From Nitrospinaceae bacterium (GTDB taxonomy: Bacteria; Nitrospinota; Nitrospinia; Nitrospinales; VA-1), in assembly GCA_029261675.1 (NCBI GenBank), contig JAJDBA010000173.1, positions 1 to 48,151 on the forward strand: DNA of 48,151 bases. Direction: 5' to 3'. Each line of letters opens with the position of its first letter. The stretch's first letter is position 1. The notes beneath the pieces were generated by a model. It saw nothing but the letters and a program-made list of their open reading frames with translations. It was not told the DNA's origin and searched no databases. This document shows, in pieces, positions 9,509 through 17,226 of the stretch. The translations under genes were made by a program, and so were the position numbers.

Positions 9509-12156
9509 TATCCTTCCTCCTCATTTTCAAAATCACGTTCTCTGATTCTACAAAGGCTATCCAGATCGCAGTTTTTGCAGGTTTCTTGGTTCAAGGCGGG
9601 TTCGATGACAGCTCGTCCTGATAAGAACTCGTTGGAAAGAAGTTCTATTTTGTTTTTCCAAAGTTCAAGGAGATCGTTCCATTCAGAAACTTTAGCTTCT
9701 TTGGTATAGTTAGTTGCCTTAAAGCCTGAAAAATCTATGGATGAATCTTTAACTCCCTTGAACTCAATTTGTCCTTTTTTAATTTTTCCGAATGCAACTA
9801 CAGAAGGAGAAATGAGTGTGGAATAGAGAGGCAGTTGTGGTGCTATGATTCTTTCTTTTAGCCAGTCTCCAGGCTTTGCTTCTCCACTTTTATAATCTAT
9901 CAAGACATGTTTTTTGTCAGCGATCTCATCAACTCGATCAATTTTTAGATTTAAAGTTAATCCGTTGATCTTTGCTGTTTCAGATTTTTCTGGTTTGAGT
10001 ACAGTGAAATCATTTCGAACTAATTCAAAATTTATAAGCCATTCTAAAGCTAAATTTTGATTTCTGATTTTCTCCATTTTCAAAAACTCGGGTTGATCCG
10101 GTAGGGATTTGCAAACTACATCCGCGGCTTCCTCAACACATTTCTGGACTTCTATTTCAAGCTGATTGGATTGGTAAAGTTTTTCCAGTTTCTTCCGGGT
10201 TTGAATTTTTTTCCAGAATAGCTCTAATATGAGGTGAATTAAATTTCCACGAACCAATGGATCAAAATCTGTATCGGGGATTTCACTTTTCTGGGCATGA
10301 AGCCTGTGTCGAACGAATGCGCGAAAAGGGCAGTCTGACTGATTTTTAAGTAAACTTGCTCCACCACTCTTCTTTCCTTCTTTAAAACGATATTTTTCAT
10401 TTTCAGTGAAGGGCAGCACTGGCGTTTCTACGAATGGCTCGGGCTTTGTTGCGTTGCAGATTTGGTCTTTGTACCTTGCTGATGGCAAGACGAAACTATT
10501 TTCATGGGGGAAATACTTAATCAAGGGGCTGGGTTCCTGAATATTATCCTTTTCTTGTGACGGATAACTAAAAACAATATCTTTTGAAGATTTTAATATA
10601 GCTGTCAGATGTTGCTCGCTATTGTCGAGCTCCCATTTCGCATTTGAGCGAGGAAGATTAAACTTCTTTCTGAATACGGAGGGAATCAATGAATTTGGTT
10701 CAGGGGAGGGGGGGAGGCTTTCGGAATGGCAGCCCATTACCCAGGTGTGGTCAAATTTCATTCCCGGGCATTCTGAGAGTTGAATGACTTGAATGAGATG
10801 ATCTCGGTTTTTTTCAGGAAACAAAAAGTTCTGGGCTATGCTGAATAATTTATTAACTGCTGCAATGCGATGAATTTTGCCCACTATATGATTCAGGGAA
10901 GCCAGTTGGTCGAGACAGTTTTTCCAGGACTCGAACACCTGATTTTCTTTATGCGTTATTTTTTCTTCATTTTTTTCGGGCCAGTTCATTTCCTGCAGGA
11001 GTAAATAAATTTTAGTTGACCAATGGCTTGGAAGATCGAATTGTTTTATCAGAACCCAATTTTTCCAAGCGATTACAAACTTGTGAAGCTCTGATGAGTC
11101 TTCAAAATTAAATTGTGCCTCGAGCTTGTTAAGGTTTATGGTCACCAATCTCTTATTTCGAAGAGTTTGTTCCATTGTTAAAGCGGCACTTTTGTCTGAA
11201 TGAAATATTGAAGTTCTGATGATTGAATAAAATATTTCTGCGGGAATATCGCAGCTAGGTGTTTCTAGGATTTGAAAAATTAGGTTTATAGGGGTGGTTT
11301 GATTGAGCGGGGACCCTTGAGAAACATTGAAAGGAAGTTCGGATTTGTTGTCTGGAAAAATAGACGCAGGGGATAATTCCGCTGCCAATTCTCTTTGTAG
11401 AAGAGAACGATAGTTTTCGAGTTCGGGGACTATTATTCCAAAGCGTTTTCCTGGTTGACTGAGTTTTCTGATCCATCTCGCACAGGTAATTGCCTCCTGA
11501 ATTTTATCATCGAATTTCTGGACTAATGTATGAGTGATTTCTTTAGTAAGGGAAGTTTTATCTGAAAAATCCAATCGGTTGGAAAAATCTATTTTGGTTT
11601 TAACACCTTTACGTTCCATGGCATCCAGAAGTCGCTGGAATTGTGGAGATTTTATTTCGAATCCTTGGAAAGAGATGGTTTGAGGTAAATCAATTCTTTC
11701 TGCATCGATAAGCTCACTAACCTGATCTATTATTTCCACAGCGTCCAGAGCATTCCACTGGAGCAGTTGGTTTTGGTATATTTGCACCCATTTATGGAAG
11801 GAGATGGTTTCCAGTGTTTCTTGGTAATCGTCCTTAGACTTGGGTAGTCTATATTCGTGGATGAGTGTATAGGCTTGGTAAGCCTGGGAAGCCGCAGCTT
11901 TTCGATGCAGTAAACTTAGCTTTGTTGAATTGGAATCACTGTTGATTATCTTTTCCCAAAGCGATTCAGATTGAAGTTTGCTGAACAGGTGTTTTTCCGG
12001 CCAGGTAGCCAGCCAGACTTGTTTCAGCCAAGCGGCGAGGGGAAGGATTTGCGAGGTTTCCCAGACTTTTTTCTGCTTTTGCCGGTCATCGTATTCAAGC
12101 ATGAGCCAGCGGGCTAATCGATTGCTCGCAGTTAAGACTAGAGGGTTATCAGCCAT
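9508..12156 (-). CDS. addB: AddB-like inactivated helicase/PD-(D/E)XK nuclease, DNA repair
   Basis: At 882 aa it matches the 'probable DNA repair protein' family that pairs with AddA/RecB-type helicases. The N-terminal TASNRLARWLMLEYD lacks a Walker A motif, as in AddB, where the helicase fold is structural. The C-terminal nuclease has GNLIHLILELFW, KIDRVDEI and LIDYKSGEAKPGDW, the acid and D-x-K residues of RecB-type nucleases. A Cys in SDCPFRAF plus three in CKNCDLDSLC suggest the four-Cys iron-sulfur staple known in AddB. Its stop overlaps the addA start by one base, so the two are translationally coupled. It appears intact, unlike addA. Confidence 0.85.
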   Translation of the reverse strand: MADNPLVLTASNRLARWLMLEYDDRQKQKKVWETSQILPLAAWLKQVWLATWPEKHLFSKLQSESLWEKIINSDSNSTKLSLLHRKAAASQAYQAYTLIHEYRLPKSKDDYQETLETISFHKWVQIYQNQLLQWNALDAVEIIDQVSELIDAERIDLPQTISFQGFEIKSPQFQRLLDAMERKGVKTKIDFSNRLDFSDKTSLTKEITHTLVQKFDDKIQEAITCARWIRKLSQPGKRFGIIVPELENYRSLLQRELAAELSPASIFPDNKSELPFNVSQGSPLNQTTPINLIFQILETPSCDIPAEIFYSIIRTSIFHSDKSAALTMEQTLRNKRLVTINLNKLEAQFNFEDSSELHKFVIAWKNWVLIKQFDLPSHWSTKIYLLLQEMNWPEKNEEKITHKENQVFESWKNCLDQLASLNHIVGKIHRIAAVNKLFSIAQNFLFPEKNRDHLIQVIQLSECPGMKFDHTWVMGCHSESLPPSPEPNSLIPSVFRKKFNLPRSNAKWELDNSEQHLTAILKSSKDIVFSYPSQEKDNIQEPSPLIKYFPHENSFVLPSARYKDQICNATKPEPFVETPVLPFTENEKYRFKEGKKSGGASLLKNQSDCPFRAFVRHRLHAQKSEIPDTDFDPLVRGNLIHLILELFWKKIQTRKKLEKLYQSNQLEIEVQKCVEEAADVVCKSLPDQPEFLKMEKIRNQNLALEWLINFELVRNDFTVLKPEKSETAKINGLTLNLKIDRVDEIADKKHVLIDYKSGEAKPGDWLKERIIAPQLPLYSTLISPSVVAFGKIKKGQIEFKGVKDSSIDFSGFKATNYTKEAKVSEWNDLLELWKNKIELLSNEFLSGRAVIEPALNQETCKNCDLDSLCRIRERDFENEEEG

Positions 12157-12233
12157 TTGCGAACCATTGTAGATTTTTATTTTTTGGTTGGTTAAATCCT
12201 GATGCTATGAACACAGGGGTAAAAAGGAATGAG

Positions 12234-12671
12234 TCAGGGCGTATCTTGAACCCAGACCTCTCCATGGGTCGTGGTTTCTCTCTTCCAGATGGGGGTGACA
12301 CGCTTGAGTTCGGCGATGGCCCATTCGCAGGCTGTAAATGTTTCTTTGCGATGCTCTCCTACGGCAACGATAAGGACAATATTTTCTCCAATTTCTATTG
12401 GCCCGATTCGGTGAATGATGCTCATATCGATGATGCTGTGATCTTTAATGGCTTGTTGGCGGATTTCTTCCAGTTTTTTTTCAGCCATCTTCGGATAATG
12501 TTCAAAATTAAGCTGGGCAATGTTTTGCCCCTTGGAAAGTTCTCTTCCCGTGCCTAAAAAAGTTGTGATGCCGCCAATATTTCGCGACACTTTTTTCATG
12601 GCCTCAATCTCATCAGTAACTGAAAAGTTTTCCAGTTGGATTCTTATTTTGGAGTCTGTAGTCGTGCTCAT
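12234..12671 (-). CDS. moaE: Molybdopterin synthase large subunit MoaE
   Basis: The 145-aa protein carries the MoaE signatures HRIGPIEIGE, GEHRKETFTACEWAI and the catalytic-lysine region TPIWKRE near the C-terminus. MoaE binds the thiocarboxylated tail of MoaD and inserts two sulfurs into cyclic pyranopterin monophosphate to give molybdopterin. It follows moaD after 17 bases, with AAGG ahead of the ATG, in the order moaC-moaD-moaE. The Mo cofactor made here would serve enzymes such as SorA in this window. Length is normal for the family. Confidence 0.95.
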   Translation of the reverse strand: MSTTTDSKIRIQLENFSVTDEIEAMKKVSRNIGGITTFLGTGRELSKGQNIAQLNFEHYPKMAEKKLEEIRQQAIKDHSIIDMSIIHRIGPIEIGENIVLIVAVGEHRKETFTACEWAIAELKRVTPIWKRETTTHGEVWVQDTP

Positions 12672-12688
12672 AAAGTTACCTTTAGTTT

Positions 12689-12940
12689 TTAAGATCCACC
12701 TGAAAAAGGTGGCAGAAAAGCCACTTCATCTCCGTCATGTATGACGGTGTCTGCATCGGCCATTTCTTGATTGACCGAGATCATTATTTTATTATCCCGG
12801 ATGATATCACCCATTTTAGGGGACGTTTTAGAAATGATATCGCTCAATTGATCCATGGAAATGGAACTTTGAACTTCAATTTGTTCCTCTTCTTTTTCGG
12901 CAATCGCTTTCAGACTGGCGAAAAACTTTACTGTGATCAT
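12689..12940 (-). CDS. moaD: Molybdopterin synthase sulfur-carrier subunit MoaD, with an extra C-terminal Ser
   Basis: This 83-aa ubiquitin-fold protein shows MITVKFFASLKAIAE at the start and DGDEVAFLPPFSGGS at the end. MoaD normally ends in Gly-Gly, which MoeB adenylates and which then becomes a thiocarboxylate. Here a TCT (Ser) codon sits between GGA and the TAA stop, so the tail is GGS. Either the Ser is trimmed by a protease, or the base calls or protein are defective. The start overlaps the moaC stop (ATGA), so the two are coupled. Confidence 0.92.
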   Translation of the reverse strand: MITVKFFASLKAIAEKEEEQIEVQSSISMDQLSDIISKTSPKMGDIIRDNKIMISVNQEMADADTVIHDGDEVAFLPPFSGGS

Positions 12941-13446
12941 TGCCCCACACTTTCTTTTTCATAAGTACCGGATTTTCCGCCAGACTTATGCAGCAATCCT
13001 ATTTTGTCGAAATACATGCCTCGGTCCACGGCTTTACACATATCATAGATAGTCAATGCGGCGGTAGACACGGCTGTCAATGCTTCCATTTCAACACCGG
13101 TTTGTCCGGTCACTTTCACGGTTCCGGTGATGGTGATGGAGCATAATCCTGTTTTCGGATCGGGCTCATTGTTTTTCTCGAAGCTGATATCTATTCCTGT
13201 CAATAAAAGAGGATGACACATGGGGATAATCTCATGGGATTTTTTTGCACCCATGATTCCTGCGACTTGGGCCACAGCCAGAACATCGCCTTTTTTAATC
13301 TGCCCTTCATTGATAAGTCGAAGGGTCTCGGGTTGTAGATATATCTCCCCAGTGGCTACGGCTTTGCGGGAGGTGATGCCCTTATCGGAAACATCGACCA
13401 TGCGAGCTCGGCCTTCTTCATTGAAATGTGTTAATGGATTATTCAT
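12937..13446 (-). CDS. moaC: Cyclic pyranopterin monophosphate synthase MoaC
   Basis: The 169-aa protein matches MoaC throughout. It has ARMVDVSDK, AVAQVAGIMGAKKS, the active-site PMCHPLLL, GVEMEALTAVS and KSGGKSG. MoaC converts the MoaA product 3',8-cyclo-7,8-dihydro-GTP into cyclic pyranopterin monophosphate in molybdenum-cofactor synthesis. It is first of the coupled moaC-moaD-moaE set. No moaA, moaB or moeA is in view. A GAGGT sits about twelve bases before the ATG, a little far for a ribosome site. The length is usual for the family. Confidence 0.96.
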   Translation of the reverse strand: MNNPLTHFNEEGRARMVDVSDKGITSRKAVATGEIYLQPETLRLINEGQIKKGDVLAVAQVAGIMGAKKSHEIIPMCHPLLLTGIDISFEKNNEPDPKTGLCSITITGTVKVTGQTGVEMEALTAVSTAALTIYDMCKAVDRGMYFDKIGLLHKSGGKSGTYEKESVGQ

Positions 13447-13496
13447 ATAAAATGATTGTACCTCAACTGAAGTAGCAGGGGCAACCGTTATAGATT

Positions 13497-13844
13497 TTAA
13501 TCGATTGGTGGTTCATACAGACCGAAAATATTACCCTCAGGGTCTTTGAATCGTGCCAGTTTGCCATAAGAATGGATTTCTACTGGCTCCAGAATTTGGG
13601 CACCAAAACCTTCTAAACGGTCTATATATTTTTGCATCGGTTTTGCCATAAAATAAACTATGGCACCTGCATGTTCTTTTTGTAGTAAAGTTTCCTTCTT
13701 TAGGGCGAACCTCTGCCCTTCAAGTTTGAATTCAGCCCAGTCTTCTCGATGAAACAAAGGTTCAATTCCTAAAACCTTTTGGTAGAATTCCACAGCCCGG
13801 TCCAGATTGGCAACGGGATAAGAAACAAAAGCAATTATCATCAT
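13497..13844 (-). CDS. VOC (glyoxalase/bleomycin-resistance fold) protein
   Basis: This 115-aa protein has the VOC signature: ANLDRAVEFYQKVLG at the start and ARFKDPEGNIFGLYEP at the end, where the terminal Glu is the usual metal ligand. The family includes glyoxalase I, dioxygenases and drug-binding proteins, so the substrate cannot be named. The ATG at 13844 lies only a few bases from the start of the divergent EamA gene, so their promoters must sit inside each other's reading frames. It is 50 bp upstream of moaC on the same strand and may be co-transcribed. Confidence 0.85.
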   Translation of the reverse strand: MMIIAFVSYPVANLDRAVEFYQKVLGIEPLFHREDWAEFKLEGQRFALKKETLLQKEHAGAIVYFMAKPMQKYIDRLEGFGAQILEPVEIHSYGKLARFKDPEGNIFGLYEPPID

Positions 13845-13849
13845 TTTAT

Positions 13850-14755
13850 TTGGGTTTTATATTGTCCATTGAGAGCATCAGTCTAATCCTTTTATCCAGT
13901 ACCCTGCACTCGTTCTGGAACATATTGACTCAGACCAGCAAAAATTCCCAGTTCTTTTCGGGACTGAAAGGGGTGTGGATCATATTCATGGGAATTGTTG
14001 CCCTGAACTGGATAGGGCCTTCCATCTGGAATCGCGAATTGCTCTTTTGGGGAGCCGTGTCGGGAATACTTCATGGCGTCTATATTCTATGTCTCTCTCG
14101 CGCCTATAAAACTCAGGATATATCTTATGTCTATCCGATAGCCCGATCAGCACCCGTTTTTGTTCCTGCTTTTGCTTGGTTTCTATTGGGGGAAAAGCTG
14201 GACTCTGTAACAATACTTGCCATAATTCTTATTGTAACGGCTATTTATATCCTGCATTTTGATGGTCATCTGATTCGTGGATTCAGAAATTTATGGCAGG
14301 CGATTCAGCACAATGACCTGCGCTGGGCATTTTATACATTGGTCATGGTGGTCAGCTACAGTCTGGTTGATAAAAAGGGCATGGATCTTTTTCAGATCCA
14401 TTGGCCCGACCAACCCTTCGTAAACGGAGCTGCCTTCTTTTTTATGGAAGCGACGATTGGCTTCATCCTGTGTAATTTATATCTATTTTCCAATCATACA
14501 AAAACTGAGATTCTGGGCCTATGGAAAGCAGAATGGCTGAAGGGATTATTAGCGGCCATAGCTACTCTGGGATCGTATGGCCTGATTTGTGTCGTACTGC
14601 AATTTGAATCGGTGAGTGCAGTGGTCTCCCTGAGACAGGTGAGCGTTTTAATGGTGGTTTACTGGGGCTGCTGGAAATTGGGCGAACCTCTGGGAAAACA
14701 ACGCTTATTAGCGGGAGGTTTAATATTAGCGGGTGTTTTTCTTATAGGTCATTGA
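13850..14755 (+). CDS. EamA/DMT-family transporter
   Basis: The roughly 300-aa protein has about ten hydrophobic segments in two repeats, with the EamA-type features SYVYPIARSAPVFVPAFAW and, in the second half, SVSAVVSLRQVSVLMVVYWG. The family exports metabolites or nucleotide sugars across the inner membrane. The start is uncertain: TTG at 13850 and TTG at 13862 are both in frame, and neither has a clear ribosome site. No substrate can be assigned from its neighbours. Confidence 0.85.
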   Translation: MGFILSIESISLILLSSTLHSFWNILTQTSKNSQFFSGLKGVWIIFMGIVALNWIGPSIWNRELLFWGAVSGILHGVYILCLSRAYKTQDISYVYPIARSAPVFVPAFAWFLLGEKLDSVTILAIILIVTAIYILHFDGHLIRGFRNLWQAIQHNDLRWAFYTLVMVVSYSLVDKKGMDLFQIHWPDQPFVNGAAFFFMEATIGFILCNLYLFSNHTKTEILGLWKAEWLKGLLAAIATLGSYGLICVVLQFESVSAVVSLRQVSVLMVVYWGCWKLGEPLGKQRLLAGGLILAGVFLIGH

Positions 14756-14904
14756 TTTGTTGACAAGAGGATGTATGGTGCTAATTTAGATGTTATACTC
14801 CTAAGGTAAATCTAGGCTAAGGAGATATCAGGTAATCAAATTAAAAAGTTTTTGGTTATATTGATGCTTAATAGAGAAATAAGGGAAATATTGGGGAGAC
14901 CAAA

Positions 14905-15282
14905 GTGGCAAATATTGTAATCATTGATGACTCTAATTTTCAGCGGAAAATTATAACAAAATTTGTTAAAGCCGAAGGTCATGAAATCTTTGAAGGCGCG
15001 AATGGAAAGATTGGCTTGGAGCTAATCGCAACTCATAAGCCAGATGCTATTTTATGCGATTTGGTGATGCCCGAAGTGGATGGTTTTGAAGTACTGCGTA
15101 AATTACAAGAGCAGGGCTCAAATATTCCAGTCATCATTCTTACTGCTGATATTCAAGCACCAGTACGCGAGCAATGTATGCAATTAGGTGCAAAAAAATT
15201 CCTGAACAAACCCTTCAATCAAAGCCAGATGCGAGAGGCTTTAAATGAGATTTTAGGGACTGTAGCAGAGGATTCCCAATGA
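14905..15282 (+). CDS. CheY-like single-domain response regulator
   Basis: This 125-aa receiver has acidic residues in VIIDDSNFQRK, phospho-Asp52 in ILCDLVMPEVDG, Thr in VIILTAD and Lys in KFLNKPFNQ. It starts at GTG behind GGGGAG. Its stop overlaps the ATG of the CheC gene (ATGA), and a kinase follows. CheC proteins dephosphorylate CheY-P, so the coupled pair is probably a regulator with its own phosphatase. No flagellar genes are nearby, so the output could be something other than motility. Confidence 0.92.
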   Translation: MANIVIIDDSNFQRKIITKFVKAEGHEIFEGANGKIGLELIATHKPDAILCDLVMPEVDGFEVLRKLQEQGSNIPVIILTADIQAPVREQCMQLGAKKFLNKPFNQSQMREALNEILGTVAEDSQ

Positions 15283-15893
15283 AATTGACAGATAACCAAC
15301 TTGATGCCCTTGCTGAACTTTTTAATATTGGAGTAGGCAAGGGTGCAGATAATTTGAATCAGATGCTGGATTGTCAAATTCAGATCCGAGTACCACATCT
15401 TGAAGTCTTATCTTTAAATGGGTTAAAAGAACAATCGCAAAAGCTTGCACCTAAAAATGTTTCAACAATCAGTTTGCAATTCGATGGATCTATTTCCGGT
15501 AATACAATGTTGGCTTTCCCGACTCAAAGCGCCCAAAAACTGGTTGCAGCTTTGACAGGAGAAGAACCCGGTTCCCCTGAACTAGACTCTGTTACTGTGG
15601 ATACCCTATCGGAAGTTGGAAATATTATTGTTAACTCGGTTATGGGCTCTATTACTAATTTCTTTAAACAGCGTCTAGACTATTCTGTTCCGAACTATGC
15701 TGAAGATACGGTTCATAATCTAATATCCTCGCATGTAAAGGAGTCAAACTACCCAATCATTATGGCGAAAGCCGAATTTTCGATAGAAAACTTGGAGATT
15801 CAAGGTGAAATCATTCTGGTTTTTAGTGTGGGTTCTCTTGAAGTTTTAATCGAAGCCATTGAAAATTTTGGAAGTAGTTCGGAGGAAGATTAA
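15279..15893 (+). CDS. cheC: CheC-family CheY-P phosphatase
   Basis: The 204-aa protein contains two copies of the CheC active-site helix: DALAELFNIGVGKGADNL near residues 9-26 and DTLSEVGNIIVNSVMGSI near residues 108-125, each with the E-x2-N pair that positions water at the phospho-Asp. Two sites are typical of CheC and FliY rather than CheX. It is translationally coupled to the CheY-like gene before it. The following kinase begins 14 bases after it, giving a three-gene unit. Confidence 0.85.
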   Translation: MKLTDNQLDALAELFNIGVGKGADNLNQMLDCQIQIRVPHLEVLSLNGLKEQSQKLAPKNVSTISLQFDGSISGNTMLAFPTQSAQKLVAALTGEEPGSPELDSVTVDTLSEVGNIIVNSVMGSITNFFKQRLDYSVPNYAEDTVHNLISSHVKESNYPIIMAKAEFSIENLEIQGEIILVFSVGSLEVLIEAIENFGSSSEED

Positions 15894-15907
15894 AATTTTA
15901 TACTTTC

Positions 15908-17065
15908 ATGAATCAATTTAAAGGGTCTGACAGTTTTATTTGCCAAAATTTTAGCTTCCTTGATTTTGTTCCAATAGGAGCTTTTATTTTGCGGAATGAT
16001 TATTCCGTTATTTTCTGGAATTCATGTGTTGCAAGGTGGGCAGGAATACCCAAGGAATCTATTCTAGGAACCTCAATTTTAGACCATTTTCCTAATTTAA
16101 AAAAGCACCAGTACTCAAATCGTATTAACGCCATTTTTGATGGTGGTCCCCCGGCGATATTTTCTTCAAAGCTTCATAAGCACCTAATTTCTTGTCCTAT
16201 AGTCGATGGAGGATTTCAAACTCACCAGACAATCGTTACAGCCATTCAGGATAAAGAGAACGATGTAACTTATGCGCTTTTCACGCTTCAGGATCTAACT
16301 GATGCAAACAAACAAATTTCTAAATTTAAATCTATTAAAGCAAAACTTGCCGCAAAAGAACGTGAATTAGAAAACACACTTCAAGAAGTTAATAAAGCTA
16401 ATGAAGAGCTTGAACGCTTTGCGTATGTAGTTTCGCACGACCTTAAAGCCCCTCTCCGAGGGATACATAATCTGATCAAATGGATAGAGGATGATCTGAA
16501 AGGAACCGGTGTTGGAAAATCTAAAAACTTCGAACTTTTGCAAGCTCAAGGTGAAAGAATGACCAGTATGATTGATGGTATTCTCAACTACTCAAAAGTG
16601 ACTAGTGGCCCATTAAAGATGGAAAAAGTTGATGTGCAAGAATTGTTAAATGAGATTGTTGACGAGATTGCTATTCCTGAGGACTTTGTAATTAAGTTTT
16701 CAACACAACTGCCTGTTCTCATTTCTCATAGAATAAAGTTGAAGCAGGTGTTTTCAAACCTTATCAGTAATGCAGTTAAGTATCATAATCGTTCGAATGG
16801 CTTGATTGAAATTTCGGCCAACGAAAAAGATGAAGAATTTGAATTCACAGTTAGAGATGATGGTCCTGGAATTGCTCCCAGATATCATAAGCATATTTTT
16901 GAAATATTTCAAACTATCGAAGCAGACTCTAAATTGAAAAGTTCAGGTGTGGGACTTGCAATTGTAGCAAAGATCATAAATGACTTTAAAGGAACTATAG
17001 ATTTGGACTCAGATGTTGGAAAAGGAGCAGTTTTTAAATTTTCACACCCAAAACTCAAAAATTAA
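15908..17065 (+). CDS. PAS-sensor histidine kinase
   Basis: The 385-aa soluble protein has an N-terminal PAS domain (residues 15-135, with FILRNDYSVIFWNSCVARWAG). A coiled coil follows, then a HisKA of the SHDLKAPLRG type with His177, and an ATPase domain with NLISNAVKYH, DDGPGIAP and GVGLAIV. The SHDLKAPL class is found in phytochrome-like and energy-sensing kinases. Placed directly after cheY and cheC, it is the likely phosphodonor for that CheY. No transmembrane segment is present, so the ligand is probably internal. Confidence 0.9.
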   Translation: MNQFKGSDSFICQNFSFLDFVPIGAFILRNDYSVIFWNSCVARWAGIPKESILGTSILDHFPNLKKHQYSNRINAIFDGGPPAIFSSKLHKHLISCPIVDGGFQTHQTIVTAIQDKENDVTYALFTLQDLTDANKQISKFKSIKAKLAAKERELENTLQEVNKANEELERFAYVVSHDLKAPLRGIHNLIKWIEDDLKGTGVGKSKNFELLQAQGERMTSMIDGILNYSKVTSGPLKMEKVDVQELLNEIVDEIAIPEDFVIKFSTQLPVLISHRIKLKQVFSNLISNAVKYHNRSNGLIEISANEKDEEFEFTVRDDGPGIAPRYHKHIFEIFQTIEADSKLKSSGVGLAIVAKIINDFKGTIDLDSDVGKGAVFKFSHPKLKN

Positions 17066-17226
17066 ATTCCTCAAGTTTTCGCTCTCTCTTAGTGTTTAAA
17101 TAAAAACGCTGTCCTGATAATTGCAGATTAAAAAAAATTAACTAAAAATTTAGAAAGACCTCTATATAATTGAGTAGTGATTTTGCTACGTCAGTCTTAT
17201 TTGAAAAATAATTTCCGGAGGTGGGT

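Noticed and set aside
12207..12557. Plus-strand open frame over moaE
   Set aside because: It is a shadow of moaE, which has full family motifs on the other strand.
14756..14904. TTGACA at 14760 as a promoter for the CheY-CheC-kinase genes
   Set aside because: No -10 element at acceptable spacing; the nearest TATACT is about 28 bases away.
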